A stretch of 64,000 bases of DNA from Echinarachnius parma (taxonomy: Eukaryota > Echinodermata > Echinoidea > Clypeasteroida > Echinarachniidae), in assembly GCA_037951105.1 (NCBI GenBank), contig JBAMJV010007213.1, positions 1-64,000 on the forward strand. The letters are read 5' to 3'. This document shows, one piece after another, positions 44,500 to 54,244 of the stretch. Every line of letters begins with the position of its first letter. Positions within the stretch are counted from its first letter, which is position 1. Under the pieces are notes generated by a model, which was not told the DNA's origin, did not search any database, and worked only from the letters and a program-made list of their open reading frames with translations. A program made the translations under genes and the position numbers.

Positions 44500-44598
44500 G
44501 GGGCGTCGATCTGTTCGGAAAACACAATGCAATTGTTCACAAACAATGCTCGCCCCGGCCAATGCATTGTGTTTTCCGAACAGCTGATCGACGCCTCT
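44500..44598. mobile_element. Palindromic element with related GGCGTCGATC ends
   Basis: It begins GGGGCGTCGATCTGTTCGG and ends CTGATCGACGCCTC, with arms containing GGAAAACACAATGCA and its inverse. The ends match the 7.3- and 39.0-kb elements; the interior differs. No clear target duplication. Confidence 0.75.
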
Positions 44599-47500
44599 GA
44601 TGTACAGTGCATAGCGTATGCAGTGTACTACGTATACCGTATGCACAACGAATACAATTAAATTTGTAATTCGCGCGCATAGAGTTATCGCGCCACTTAT
44701 TGGTATTCAATTCAAAGCAACCGCGGAGTGTAGATAGTACTTTTTATCTAGTGAGTGCAACGCACTTTCACCCAAGATATCTACAGAGTGTAACGATGGG
44801 CGAAACTATATTTCATCACGTGATTAACTTTTGACCAATCGTAGAGCAAGATTCTTAGTATGTGGAATATAATATTATTTAATTCGTATTAATGGTCACT
44901 TCATATCACCTGTTTAGTATTTACAATATCCCTCTTCTCGTGGTATGATACTTTGTGCATATTTTGTATACTATATATGTCGAATTTTGCATAGTATGCA
45001 TTACGCTAAATAGCTTTAAATGTAAACTTGAGTATGTGTTGCTTTTGTTTTATTCTGCTTTATTTTAGTTCTCGTAATAATGGTTTATTTGTTATGTAAC
45101 TTTTGGCATGATGAGGATGGTTTTGTATGCATAGTATGTATATTTAAATATATGAATTCGTTTGATACGTTTAAATGATAGTCTCGAGTATGTAGTGCTT
45201 CTGTATTATTCTGCTTTTGATGTTTTTTCTACAATCAATGGTCACTGGTTTGAAACATACATTTTATTATGATTGACGACTTTTGGGTTGTTCTCTGATT
45301 GCTGACTATGTCTTGTTTTGGTATATTGTAATAATGATTAAGGTTTTAGAATATGATTGATGTTATTACATTGCCAAGAACATTCCGCTAAATACGGTTT
45401 ATGATACTTTATGTGTTGTATTTGTGAACATAATTTAACACCGAACACGGAAATTAAGTTCGTAGCGGTTTGGCAAAAAACCTGCATGCAAAATATTCCT
45501 CTTGTACTTGTACGTGTAATAAACAATGTTGGATGCATTTAGGTAGATACTTTATAAATACATTACCAGCTCATTGTAAGGCATTTCCAAAAGAGAATAT
45601 TTATTCACACATCTCTTTATCTGATTTGTAGACACATGTAAGACACAGGGACAAACGTTGGATGCATTAGGGAAACTAGTTATAGCTCTGTTAGAAAGCA
45701 TTTCCAATACTGTATACATTGTACATTGGACAGCACATGAGAAGGCGTAGATAAATTACAATGGCCTTAAAACTGTAAATATTGTATAAAGTATAGTGAA
45801 TGTTCTCTGTCTGTAAATAATGCATGTACATTTCATGACAAAATATATGCCCACTTTACTTTGTATAATGTACGCCTAAATTACTTTTAATTCTCTTGAT
45901 ACTCCTGTATATTTTTAACAAAAACTTTTCTGTGAAAATGCAATGTATGACTCAAGTATAACTTATCATTCTAATATCAAAATATGAATGAATTCAATTG
46001 TATTATATGCAAGAAATAGTGTATGAAGTAAGTATTTATTTCATTTATAATGGTTGTAAATATAAGTGTAAATGTTGATATTAACATGGTGAAAATGTAT
46101 TGGAAATTTGTAATTACCTTTTAAAATGTAATATGCAGTATTGCTTTAGCTACGGTAACTGGGTATAATGAATAATTGTTTGTCGTCAATACCCCTATTG
46201 TAGTTTGTAAAATGAATGTTCTTTCTGAAATAAAGCGAATTAAGCTTTTGTTACTTTTAACTAATCAAAGAGAAATGAAACGGTCGGATTAATGCTGAAA
46301 TAAAATGTGTTAATCATTGGTCTTGTCATGTGCAAAAATGTAATTATATTACATAGTTTAGATATTGTTAACATAATACATTAAAATGTAATTCAAACTC
46401 TAAATTGTATTTGTTGATTTGATTGATTTTCTTTTTTTGACGCTGTTAAATTTCAAGTATAAATAGTGTTAATCACAATCATCCTGATGGAAAAGGTTTT
46501 AATACATGTACACGGATTGTTTGAAGAAGCTACACCACAATGACTCTGATTTATTTTGTGTGTGTGTGTCTGTTGTTATTAGATTGATGACTGCAGAAGG
46601 CGTAATCCATTTTGTTAATAATGGATATAAACGTAAACAAATGAGAACGTAAATAACTTTAAACAATAATTCAGCATTGAATTGTTCTATGTTATGCAAC
46701 AAAAATTAAACCAATATTTCAAACTAGTTTACTTCAAGTCGCTTTATAATATTCCAGAATGACTCTCACATTGCTATCACTCGCACCTACGCACGTACTG
46801 AATACAATGCTAACCGCTGTGACCGTAGTAACCTCATGTAATGGCGAGTAAAAACGGGTTTAGGGTCATCATTTTCCATACGGTCTGAAAGAAGAATAGT
46901 GCATTGACAGATCGCAACGTGACATTCTCGCCGTAAGTACTGTAACTGTGCGAAGACTCCCGAAAAATCAGAACATTCACCCTTCTCGCGTTGCTGGGAC
47001 GGCCTGACTGTTTAGGAGAACGCTGAATTTATGTAAACCCTATGATGCCCAATTTCGTATAGAGTCGACTTTCATAACTATATGTTTGTAGTTATAATAA
47101 AGGAAAAGTCTTGCAATTTGGTATACATGGAAAGAGAGTATGGCGAAGTCCTCTTTAGCTTTTCTATGTAATGTTTACTACACGTTATTTCCGCTACGTG
47201 ATAAGATAGAGATATCGATTTGTATGATACATTTCTTTTTGTAGTTAACAATATCTAAGTGACAATCAAAGCTTCAAGTTAGTCCAAATGATTTAAAGGG
47301 ATAGTCCGGCTTTGGTTTCGATGAGACTTTGAGAAAATTGTGACTGGATGTAGAAAAACTCTGCTCTTGTAGATGGTACAACTTAAATTTAGATTTCCAA
47401 GCCATGAGTAAGGCCTCAAGACAAGCATTCATTTGATACCTTCTTCGTAAACATCAAACATTATTAACCATAGCAGACATATGAGCAGGGTATTTTTTCA

Positions 47501-47907
47501 AATGTTATTGCAACTGAAGTTTAATAAGCCCACACAACTAAGAGCGAAAACAAATGTTATTGACCAATCAAAAAAGTAAATGGGATTTTGTGTGTAATTT
47601 GCCGTTCAATAATATAATATCCGATGGGAACTTTCTGGTACTTCATGATTCGTATTCAAAATGTTACAAATTGAACTGGCCCGCGGGAAGAAACTCGCGA
47701 TAGTGATTTGCCATTGGTTTGTACATGAAACAAGCCGCAGCCGTACTTGTGACATTTTTATCAAGCAGAGTCTTTTGTTATGTTTAAATACTTTAATCTA
47801 TTCAATCATTTGCTTATTTATTGCAGGAAATTATGCGTGTGTTTTACAATATTTTCGTATTTGCTCGAGATGTCTGATTTGTTAATAATTACAATACTGA
47901 TTTGACT

Positions 47908-48010
47908 TTCGGGCTACACTACAAATATTGCCCTCACTAGATTCATATTGCCCTAGTCTTCGACTCGAGCAATATGAATCTAGTTCACGCAATATTTGTC
48001 GTGTCGCCCT
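47908..48010. mobile_element. Short palindromic element
   Basis: GGGCTACACTACAAATATTG and CTAGATTCATATTGC pair with GCAATATGAATCTAG and CAATATTTGTCGTGTCGCCC around a centre CTTCGACTCGAG. Confidence 0.78.
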
Positions 48011-48098
48011 CAAGGCCAGTCAATATTATTTAAATATTTTGCAAGGTTCTGACTGTTTCAATTTTAAAAACATAAGTCGTTTACATACATTCTTCCAG

Positions 48099-48188
48099 GT
48101 GATTCTGCTGAGGTGCAGGTCCTTAACACCATCACACCCCTCTTCTCATGGCTCTTCTTACATACAATATGGGAACTTCAAATGCTAA
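48099..48188 (+). CDS. Possible NLR terminal exon (weak)
   Basis: A pyrimidine-rich acceptor (TTCTTCCAG) ends at 48098. In phase 0, which exon 5 requires, it reads VILLRCRSLTPSHPSS... to a stop at 48186-48188. VILLRCRSL would fit the beginning of an LRR. The next codons are not LRR-like, the intron would be 10.7 kb across much repeat DNA, and a palindromic element lies just upstream, so chance is quite possible. A transcript spanning the junction would decide it. Confidence 0.22.
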   Translation: MILLRCRSLTPSHPSSHGSSYIQYGNFKC

Positions 48189-48876
48189 TTTCCCCCAAAT
48201 ATGGATCAAGTGCAGGGTTATGCTTCACTCAGTTACAATTTTGTTGTTGTGAGGTCAACAAAAAATAGATGTAGAATTTGAGAGAGCACACAATTTTAAA
48301 GAATCTAAGTCGTAATCGGTTCAGAAACAGCTGAAATATCTATACATTTATCCGAGTAAAATAAATGTTAGGCTATTCAATTATTTAAGAATTTCGTTTG
48401 TATCCTACACATTTTTGAAATAAAATATACAAAGAAAGTTTATAAGTTGTTTCCGATGATCTCTGTTGGATGATTTTTTAAACCTAGCAGAACATTCATA
48501 TGTCTTTTAATACAAAACATTCTTGGAGCTTGAAATGTCTGGAGGACAAAGTAGTTATCATGGTAGCAAGGTCCTCGTTATAATGAGGTTCCACTGTACT
48601 AACTTTCTTAAGTTCTGTATGTGTGTCATGGTGTGTGCTTGTGGGTTTATCAAGTCCTTGTGAAACATGCATGATATTTGGGTACATTACAAAGCTGGTA
48701 CTTGTACATTTATATTAACACTTTCCCCTTTTTTCAAAGCTCAATCTTTTTCATTAGTCAAAAGGAAGAAAAAAAAGAAGCTATTTTCGTCCAAATGTAT
48801 ATAAAATAAAGTTTATTCAATATATTCAGAACAAAAAAATATGGCTAATTAAATTAATGCCTGTATACATTTAAAG

Positions 48877-49047
48877 CAGTGGCATAGCGACAGGGGGCAT
48901 GTGGGAGGATGGGGGGGGGGGGGGGCACGTACGTCCAACTGATTTATTTAAAAAAACATACAAAAGTGGAAAACCTTGATGAATACAGCGAGTACGTGTG
49001 TCCCCCAATAATGTGTATGCCCTCAGCAAGACCATCCTATGCCACTG
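48877..49047. mobile_element. MITE with CAGTGGCATAGC ends and poly(G), copy 2
   Basis: CAGTGGCATAGCGACAGGGG at the left and CATCCTATGCCACTG at the right. Confidence 0.85.
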
Positions 49048-49049
49048 AC

Positions 49050-49472
49050 TTAAAGGGAACCACCAGGCAAAGAACAACACATAATTATATGTTTTGGTAC
49101 CATTTTGTGATATCAAATAGATACCCAACATTTTGCAAAGGGTTGTGTAATTCACAAACAAGGCAATTCATTACCACCACTTACGGAACCACTATTATTT
49201 CGTGGTTCCGTATGGGCCAAGCATTTGCGAGTATGCCAATGCTATTCACTTGTACGTTTGGAGACAATAGAATCCCGGACGATTCGTTCCTCTGGACAAA
49301 GTAGTCTTCGTATATCAGACCCATGAACGCATGCTTTAGAATGGTGATGCGTTTTCCAATGTTTTCTTTATTTCTGGAAACATATTTTTGTAAACTTGCT
49401 GATGGAATGAACTAATAAAGATATTACCTTTCATTTATAAGAATATTATTTTTGGGTGGCGGTACCCTTTAA
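49050..49472 (+). mobile_element. TTAAAGGG...ACCAGGCAAAGAAC element, copy 1
   Basis: It begins TTAAAGGGAACCACCAGGC and ends TGGCGGTACCCTTTAA. Landmarks are GTTTTGGTACC, GGAACCACTATTATTTCGTG and GGTGATGCGTTTTCCAA. No transposase. It directly abuts an inverted second copy. Confidence 0.85.
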
Positions 49473-49859
49473 AGGGAACCAACACCCACAAATCATTTTC
49501 TAATAATAATGAAAGAGAATAGTTTTAATAGTCCATTCCACCAAAAAGGTTTCCAGATAAATGCCATCGTCATTTGAAAACTCATCATCATACTGAATTA
49601 TGTGTTCATGGCTATGCTGGAGAAGACTAGTTCTATTGTCTAGGAACTGTCGCCAAACGTACGTGTATATATATAATCTATGCAACTCGCAAACGTTTGG
49701 CGCTTAAAGAACTCAAGGGCCTGTTAAGTTGAGAGTAATTAATTGAATTGTTTTTTAATTACACCAACCTTTGCAAGATGTTGGACATGTGTTTAATATC
49801 AAATAACGGTACTAAAACTATTAAGCCTGTGTTGTTCTTTGCGTGATGGTCCCCCTTAA
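49469..49859 (-). mobile_element. TTAAAGGG element, inverted copy 2
   Basis: It begins TTAAAGGGAACCAACACCCA and ends GATGGTCCCCCTTAAA, opposite in orientation to copy 1 and sharing its TTTAA junction. Confidence 0.82.
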
Positions 49860-50168
49860 ATGGTACAAAATAATATAAATGATACTTCACATATCATACT
49901 GACCTCCTTTCGCAAGCCAAAATTCTTAAGTTGCAAGATAGTTGACATATATATTATTACATTATTTTGGTTAAACACAAAGTGATTCAAACACATTATT
50001 CATGTTGTGATACAACAGGCTGATTTTCTTTGAATTTGGTAAAGGATTTAATAATCCATGATATATTCAGAATAGATATGAAATAAGCCTAAGACTACAA
50101 ATCAACTGTTTTTTTCTTCTCTTGCATAATTTGAATCCTTTATCACTGAATTTTCAAATTTCACTAAC

Positions 50169-50830
50169 TTAAAGGGGACCACCAGGCAAAGAACAACACA
50201 TTATTATATGTTTTGGTACCGTTTTGTGATATCAAATAGATTCCCAACATTTTGCAAAGGGTTGTGTAATTCATAAACAAAGCAATTCATTTCCACCACT
50301 TTAATACGGAACCACTGCTATAATAATAATAATACGAACATTTGTATAGCGCAGCTACTATAAATATATACTCTACTGCGCTTATAAGAAGCTCCTTTTT
50401 AAGTGAACAAAAACAAACGTACAAGAAACAGAAAGTACAACAATCAATCTTATGGAAAGGCCTGCTTAAACAAATGAGTTTTTAACGTAGACTTAAATGT
50501 ATCAATAGATTCAATTTTTCTCAAATAATATTTCCTGGTTCCATACGGGCCAACCATTTGCGAGTGCGCCAATGCTGTTCACGCGCACGTTTGTCAACAA
50601 TAGATTCCCGGGCGATTCGTTCGCTCTGCACACGTTGCAAATCACCGCACACATAGCAGTCTGCATAATTCAGACCGCATGAACACATGCTTTTGAATGG
50701 TGATGCGTTTCCAATTATATATTTTTTTTTTCTGGAAACATATTTTTGTGAAGTTGTTGATGGAATGGAATACTAAAGATGTTGCCTTTCTTTAATAAGA
50801 ATATTATTTTTGGGTGGTGGTACCCTTTAA
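50169..50830 (+). mobile_element. TTAAAGGG element, copy 3, with SINE-like insertion
   Basis: It begins TTAAAGGGGACCACCAGGC and ends GGTGGTACCCTTTAA. About 50318-50530 is extra relative to copy 1 and begins with TAATAATAATAATACGAACA, resembling a SINE tail. Confidence 0.82.
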
Positions 50831-51689
50831 TGAACGAATTGTATCCTTCTGGTTCATAAAATGTTCAACTAATTTTGATAATGCCTGCAAAAGGAGGACA
50901 TTATTTTCAAGCATAATTTACTTGCTAGTTATTATCATTTTGCAAATCAGCATGTTATAAATTCATATATAAATTGTACAATACTGTATGTATTAATTGC
51001 ACCATTGTTTTCTCTGAGTATCAGACATACAAACATAAGAATAAAAGCGATCCATTAATTTCAAGATGTTTTCAAAAGTGAGAGATTTGAGACTTCAATC
51101 ATACACCAATATCATAATGTCATATTCTTCTAAATGATGGCCGGATGATCGATAGTTTCATAAAACGATCACACTGTTTTACCTAAAGAGAAAAGGTAAA
51201 AATTGAAGACAAACTTTTATCACCTACAGCTGAATGACTATTGTACAATAAAAAAGTATTTCTGGAATGCTTTGGATTTATTAACAAAATACATGTATCT
51301 CCATAACTAGGGAGACATTAGAAAAATAAGAAATTCATTTCACTCTTCTGTTACAGAAAGCCAAACAACAAGGTACATGCTAGGAAAATGTGAAAGCACC
51401 ATATTATTTTGGTTGAAATTAAACTCAATGGACCACTGTATTAAAAAATATAATGTATGAATTAGCACAATAATGAAACCATCACTGAATACTTCCATCC
51501 AACAATTGCATAACATGTTGGAATCATTTAACTGATCAGAATTCTGCCTTTGAACTCCATATATTATGTTTATTACAATCTTACTTTTCAACAACAAAAT
51601 AATGAATGAATCATCGCTACTGGAAATCAAACTGTAACGTGCAGCCTCTTTCCCAACGTTTCATTGATTCCCAAACTTCAATAATATAT

Positions 51690-51873
51690 TATACAGTTGT
51701 TAACTGGCGGTGGAGGGAATAGCACGGAATATTACATCCCGAGGGATTTTAAATGCTATTGCGGGAACAGTAAATGAGTCCCGAGACAAAGTCGAGGGAC
51801 TTATTTTCTTCACGAAATAGCATTTGAAATCCCGAGGGTAGGAATATTCCGACAACAAAGTAAACAACTGTTT
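51690..51873. mobile_element. Palindromic element with CCCGAGGG arms
   Basis: GGAATATTACATCCCGAGGG and TTAAATGCTATT pair with AATAGCATTTGAAATCCC and GAGGGTAGGAATATTCC; outer ACAGTTGTT pairs with AACAACTGT. Confidence 0.78.
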
Positions 51874-52444
51874 TATCATCTGACTTTCAAATTGAAATCA
51901 TAATCTGTTTCACTCGCTCACAGAAACACCCGCTTCACATCACATTCACACAACATGCAAAATACAGTCGATCGGCGTACTTAGATTGCTTTTCTCTATG
52001 TTCTCAGCACTAATATCTCAACATATTAAGATCGCTGAATTTCTATCAAAACGATTTGTCGATTGTTTCCTTCGATTATTATTTACCAGGTCACTTTCTG
52101 ATCCACTTGTACTGAAAATCGCTGATTTTCGTTTTTTTGTTTTCTTTCGTTCGCTGCCCGCGAGATGAATGATTTTATACGTGTCACATGCATGTACAAG
52201 TAACACGGTACGATACGCCGTTATGTACACGTAGGTATGTACACGTATGTATACGGTATGTGTACATTTTGTATCGTAAACAATTGCCATGTAATATTGC
52301 CATGTACTATCCAAAAATATAACACGGCAGCGGCATGTACTGTATTTACTAAGTCAGGTTATAAATTTCATTATTAGTCCTTAAACAAAATGTACTTATA
52401 GTAGTTAAATATCCATAAACCAAAGGTTAAACATACCATATTAA

Positions 52445-52720
52445 TAATAATAATAATAACTATATATTTATAATGCCCGCACATTTATCAATTATCATTA
52501 TTACCCCTGGTCATCTGGGCACCGACATTTCAAACCTGCAGAATTATCTTGTGCACTTTCTCAACTCCCCAGGGAGCATACTAGCTGCGAACAACCTTAT
52601 CATCGGCGCATCAGGCAAATATACATGTACACCCGACCAGGGTTCCCCATTTATACTCCTGGGTAGGGAGCAGAGATGAAAATGTCTTGCTGAAGGACAT
52701 AAATGCCCGTGATTCTAGAG
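52445..52720 (-). mobile_element. SINE copy, minus strand
   Basis: It begins with AATAATAATAATAATAA, then TTACCCCTGGTCATCTGG, TCAACTCCCCAGGGAGC, CCATTTATACTCCTGGGTA and GTCTTGCTGAAGGACA. Confidence 0.82.
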
Positions 52721-53298
52721 GGGTAAAATATAAATTTCTCACATGTAATGGTTAACAATTATTTTCAGCAAGTTATTCTCCAATCATATATATATATTCC
52801 CATTGATTATTAGTAACTATAAGTTTGTTCATATCTAACAGGTTGATATCATAAATAAAAAAATGTCCCTTCTCAGTGAAAAAAATACATTGGGGCTCAA
52901 GGCAATTTTTCAAAATGCTAAAAGTGCCCCCGTAAATTTGAATAGAGTTCAATGCAAAACAAATTTTAGAGTGCTATTTTCATGCAGGCCAGTTTGAAAA
53001 ATTGCCCCCCCCTCCCAATTTTTGTTTTTTTTCCCTGGCCTGTTCGTTCTGCCATACATGTCTTCAATACACTTCCTAATATGGGTTGAAAGCTCATCTT
53101 TATTTCCAATTCAAGCATTCTATATTTCAGATGTTTCTTGACAGAATTCAGCAGTTTGTCTTTCTTTTTTCTCGCAGTGGGGCTGTCGCCCAATATGTTT
53201 TTCTACCAAAGAGAAATTAATGTCAACAAGTTTATATATCACAACTTACATAATCTTAAATTTTCCTAAACAGTGAGTTACACAATGGTACCCACACC

Positions 53299-53513
53299 CA
53301 ATAGACCGCTTTTGTAATGTATGCAAATAATATGCGTATGACGTATGACGTATGCGTATGCGTATGACATTGGCAAGATTAACAATAGTAACTAGGTCCG
53401 GCAAGCTCCGGCAAACTTAGCTTGCCGGACCTAGTTACTATTGTTAAGCTTGCCAACGGGGAGTCTTACGTCATACGCATATTATTTGCATACATTACAG
53501 AAGCGGTCTATTG
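53299..53513. mobile_element. 215-bp near-perfect palindrome inside the sulfatase exon array
   Basis: CAATAGACCGCTTTTGTAAT pairs with ATTACAGAAGCGGTCTATTG. The centre contains AACAATAGTAACTAGGTCCG and its inverse. Other array units show the empty site (CCCACAC followed by TGAAG). Confidence 0.88.
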
Positions 53514-54016
53514 TGAAGTTTTGGATAACTCGGTGGATTGCCATATTAATTAATGGTGGCACAGCGTGTTTTTACCAAAATAGAATAATTCTTGAATCAC
53601 AATTTATATTCATACATTTTCCTCTTCAGTGAGATTCACCCATGGTACCCACACATGGCTGTGAAGTTTGGGATAACCTGGGTGATCGCTATATTCATTT
53701 TGCCGCGGTACTGCCATCCAAGTATACTTTTCTCAATTATTTTATACCAAAACATTATGAAAGTTTTTTGTGAATTTTACATCACTATTAATATTATAAA
53801 TGTTCCGTTTCGGTTTAGATTCACCCACGGAACTCAAGCATGACCATGAAACTTGGGGTTACTAACAAATTGCCGTATTTATTTTGCAGTAGCACAGCAT
53901 GTTTTTATCAAAATAAAATAATTCTTGATGAGTTTATATCATAGAATTTATAATATCATAAATGCTCTGCTTCAGTAAGATTCACCCACGGAACCCACGC
54001 TTAACGAATTGCTGTA

Positions 54017-54022
54017 TTTATT
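54017..54022 (-). promoter_or_regulatory. Candidate poly(A) signal AATAAA of the sulfatase
   Basis: AATAAA on the minus strand about 75 bases after the stop codon. It lies inside the first downstream exon fragment, so duplicated exon DNA may have become 3' UTR. The same hexamer recurs in the next fragment (about 53878). Confidence 0.35.
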
Positions 54023-54095
54023 TTGCGGTAGCACAACAGCGGTAGCACAACAAAATAGAATAATTCTTGATAATTTTACATCACTATAAATATCA

Positions 54096-54244
54096 TTAAT
54101 GTTCTGCTTCAGTTAGATTCACCCACGGAACCCACGCATGGCCGTGAAGCTTGGGGTTACTCAGCGGATCAGGGTCTTTATTTCGCGGCGGCACTGCCGT
54201 CTGGCGGTATTCCTCCAATCGCATCATCATCAGCTCGACAATGT
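54096..54244 (-). CDS. Sulfatase terminal coding exon
   Basis: Minus-strand acceptor TTTCCCAATGCAG before 54244. It encodes DIVELMMMRLEEYRQTAV, PPRNKDPDPLSNPKLHG and HAWVPWVNLTEAEH, then TAA at 54098-54096. LEEYxxTAVPPRNxPxDPxSNPKLxGxAWxPW is the usual ARSB-like ending. Four or five fragments of its 3' half repeat downstream to about 53.22 kb. Confidence 0.92.

Larger units (their letters stand above)
40627..46570. repeat. Segmental duplication copy 2
   Basis: Direct copy of 1-5275, longer because of extra insertions: the CACTGTG foldback (41593-42019) and about 1.27 kb at 43600-44875 holding the Crypton-like fragment and palindromes. It ends in TGTGTGTGTG as copy 1 does. No conserved reading frame between the two copies. 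Confidence 0.85.
46571..53220. other. Intergenic region between NLR and sulfatase
   Basis: It contains the palindrome at 47.9 kb, the CAGTGGCATAGC MITE, four TTAAAGGG-type and related elements (49.05-50.83 kb), the palindrome at 51.7 kb and a SINE at 52.4-52.7 kb. 50.83-51.69 kb and 46.57-47.29 kb show nothing recognisable. A minus-strand open frame at 52966-53193 (GDSPTARKKKDKLLNSVKKH) has coding-like composition but no assigned family. Confidence 0.5.
53221..54080 (-). pseudogene. Tandem array of decayed terminal-exon fragments
   Basis: Units begin near 53221, 53592, 53780 and 53935 and are about 150-190 bp each after removing an insertion. Each has, on the plus strand, AGATTCACCCA(C/T)GG then a degraded match to the 3' half of the terminal exon, then GCACAGC(G/A)TG and AATAATTCTTGA. 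The fifth and rightmost match is the real exon at 54096. Only the 3' half of the exon is present in each unit, and frames are broken. The first unit is split by the palindrome 53299-53513. Confidence 0.82.

Noticed and set aside
47928-48096. Upstream part of the open frame at 47928-48188 as protein
   Set aside because: It is translated palindrome (SLDSYCPSLRLEQYE); only the part after the acceptor at 48098 was considered as an exon.
52966-53193. Lys/Leu-rich minus-strand frame
   Set aside because: Coding-like composition but only 75 codons, no recognised family, no clear splice sites; noted in the region entry only.
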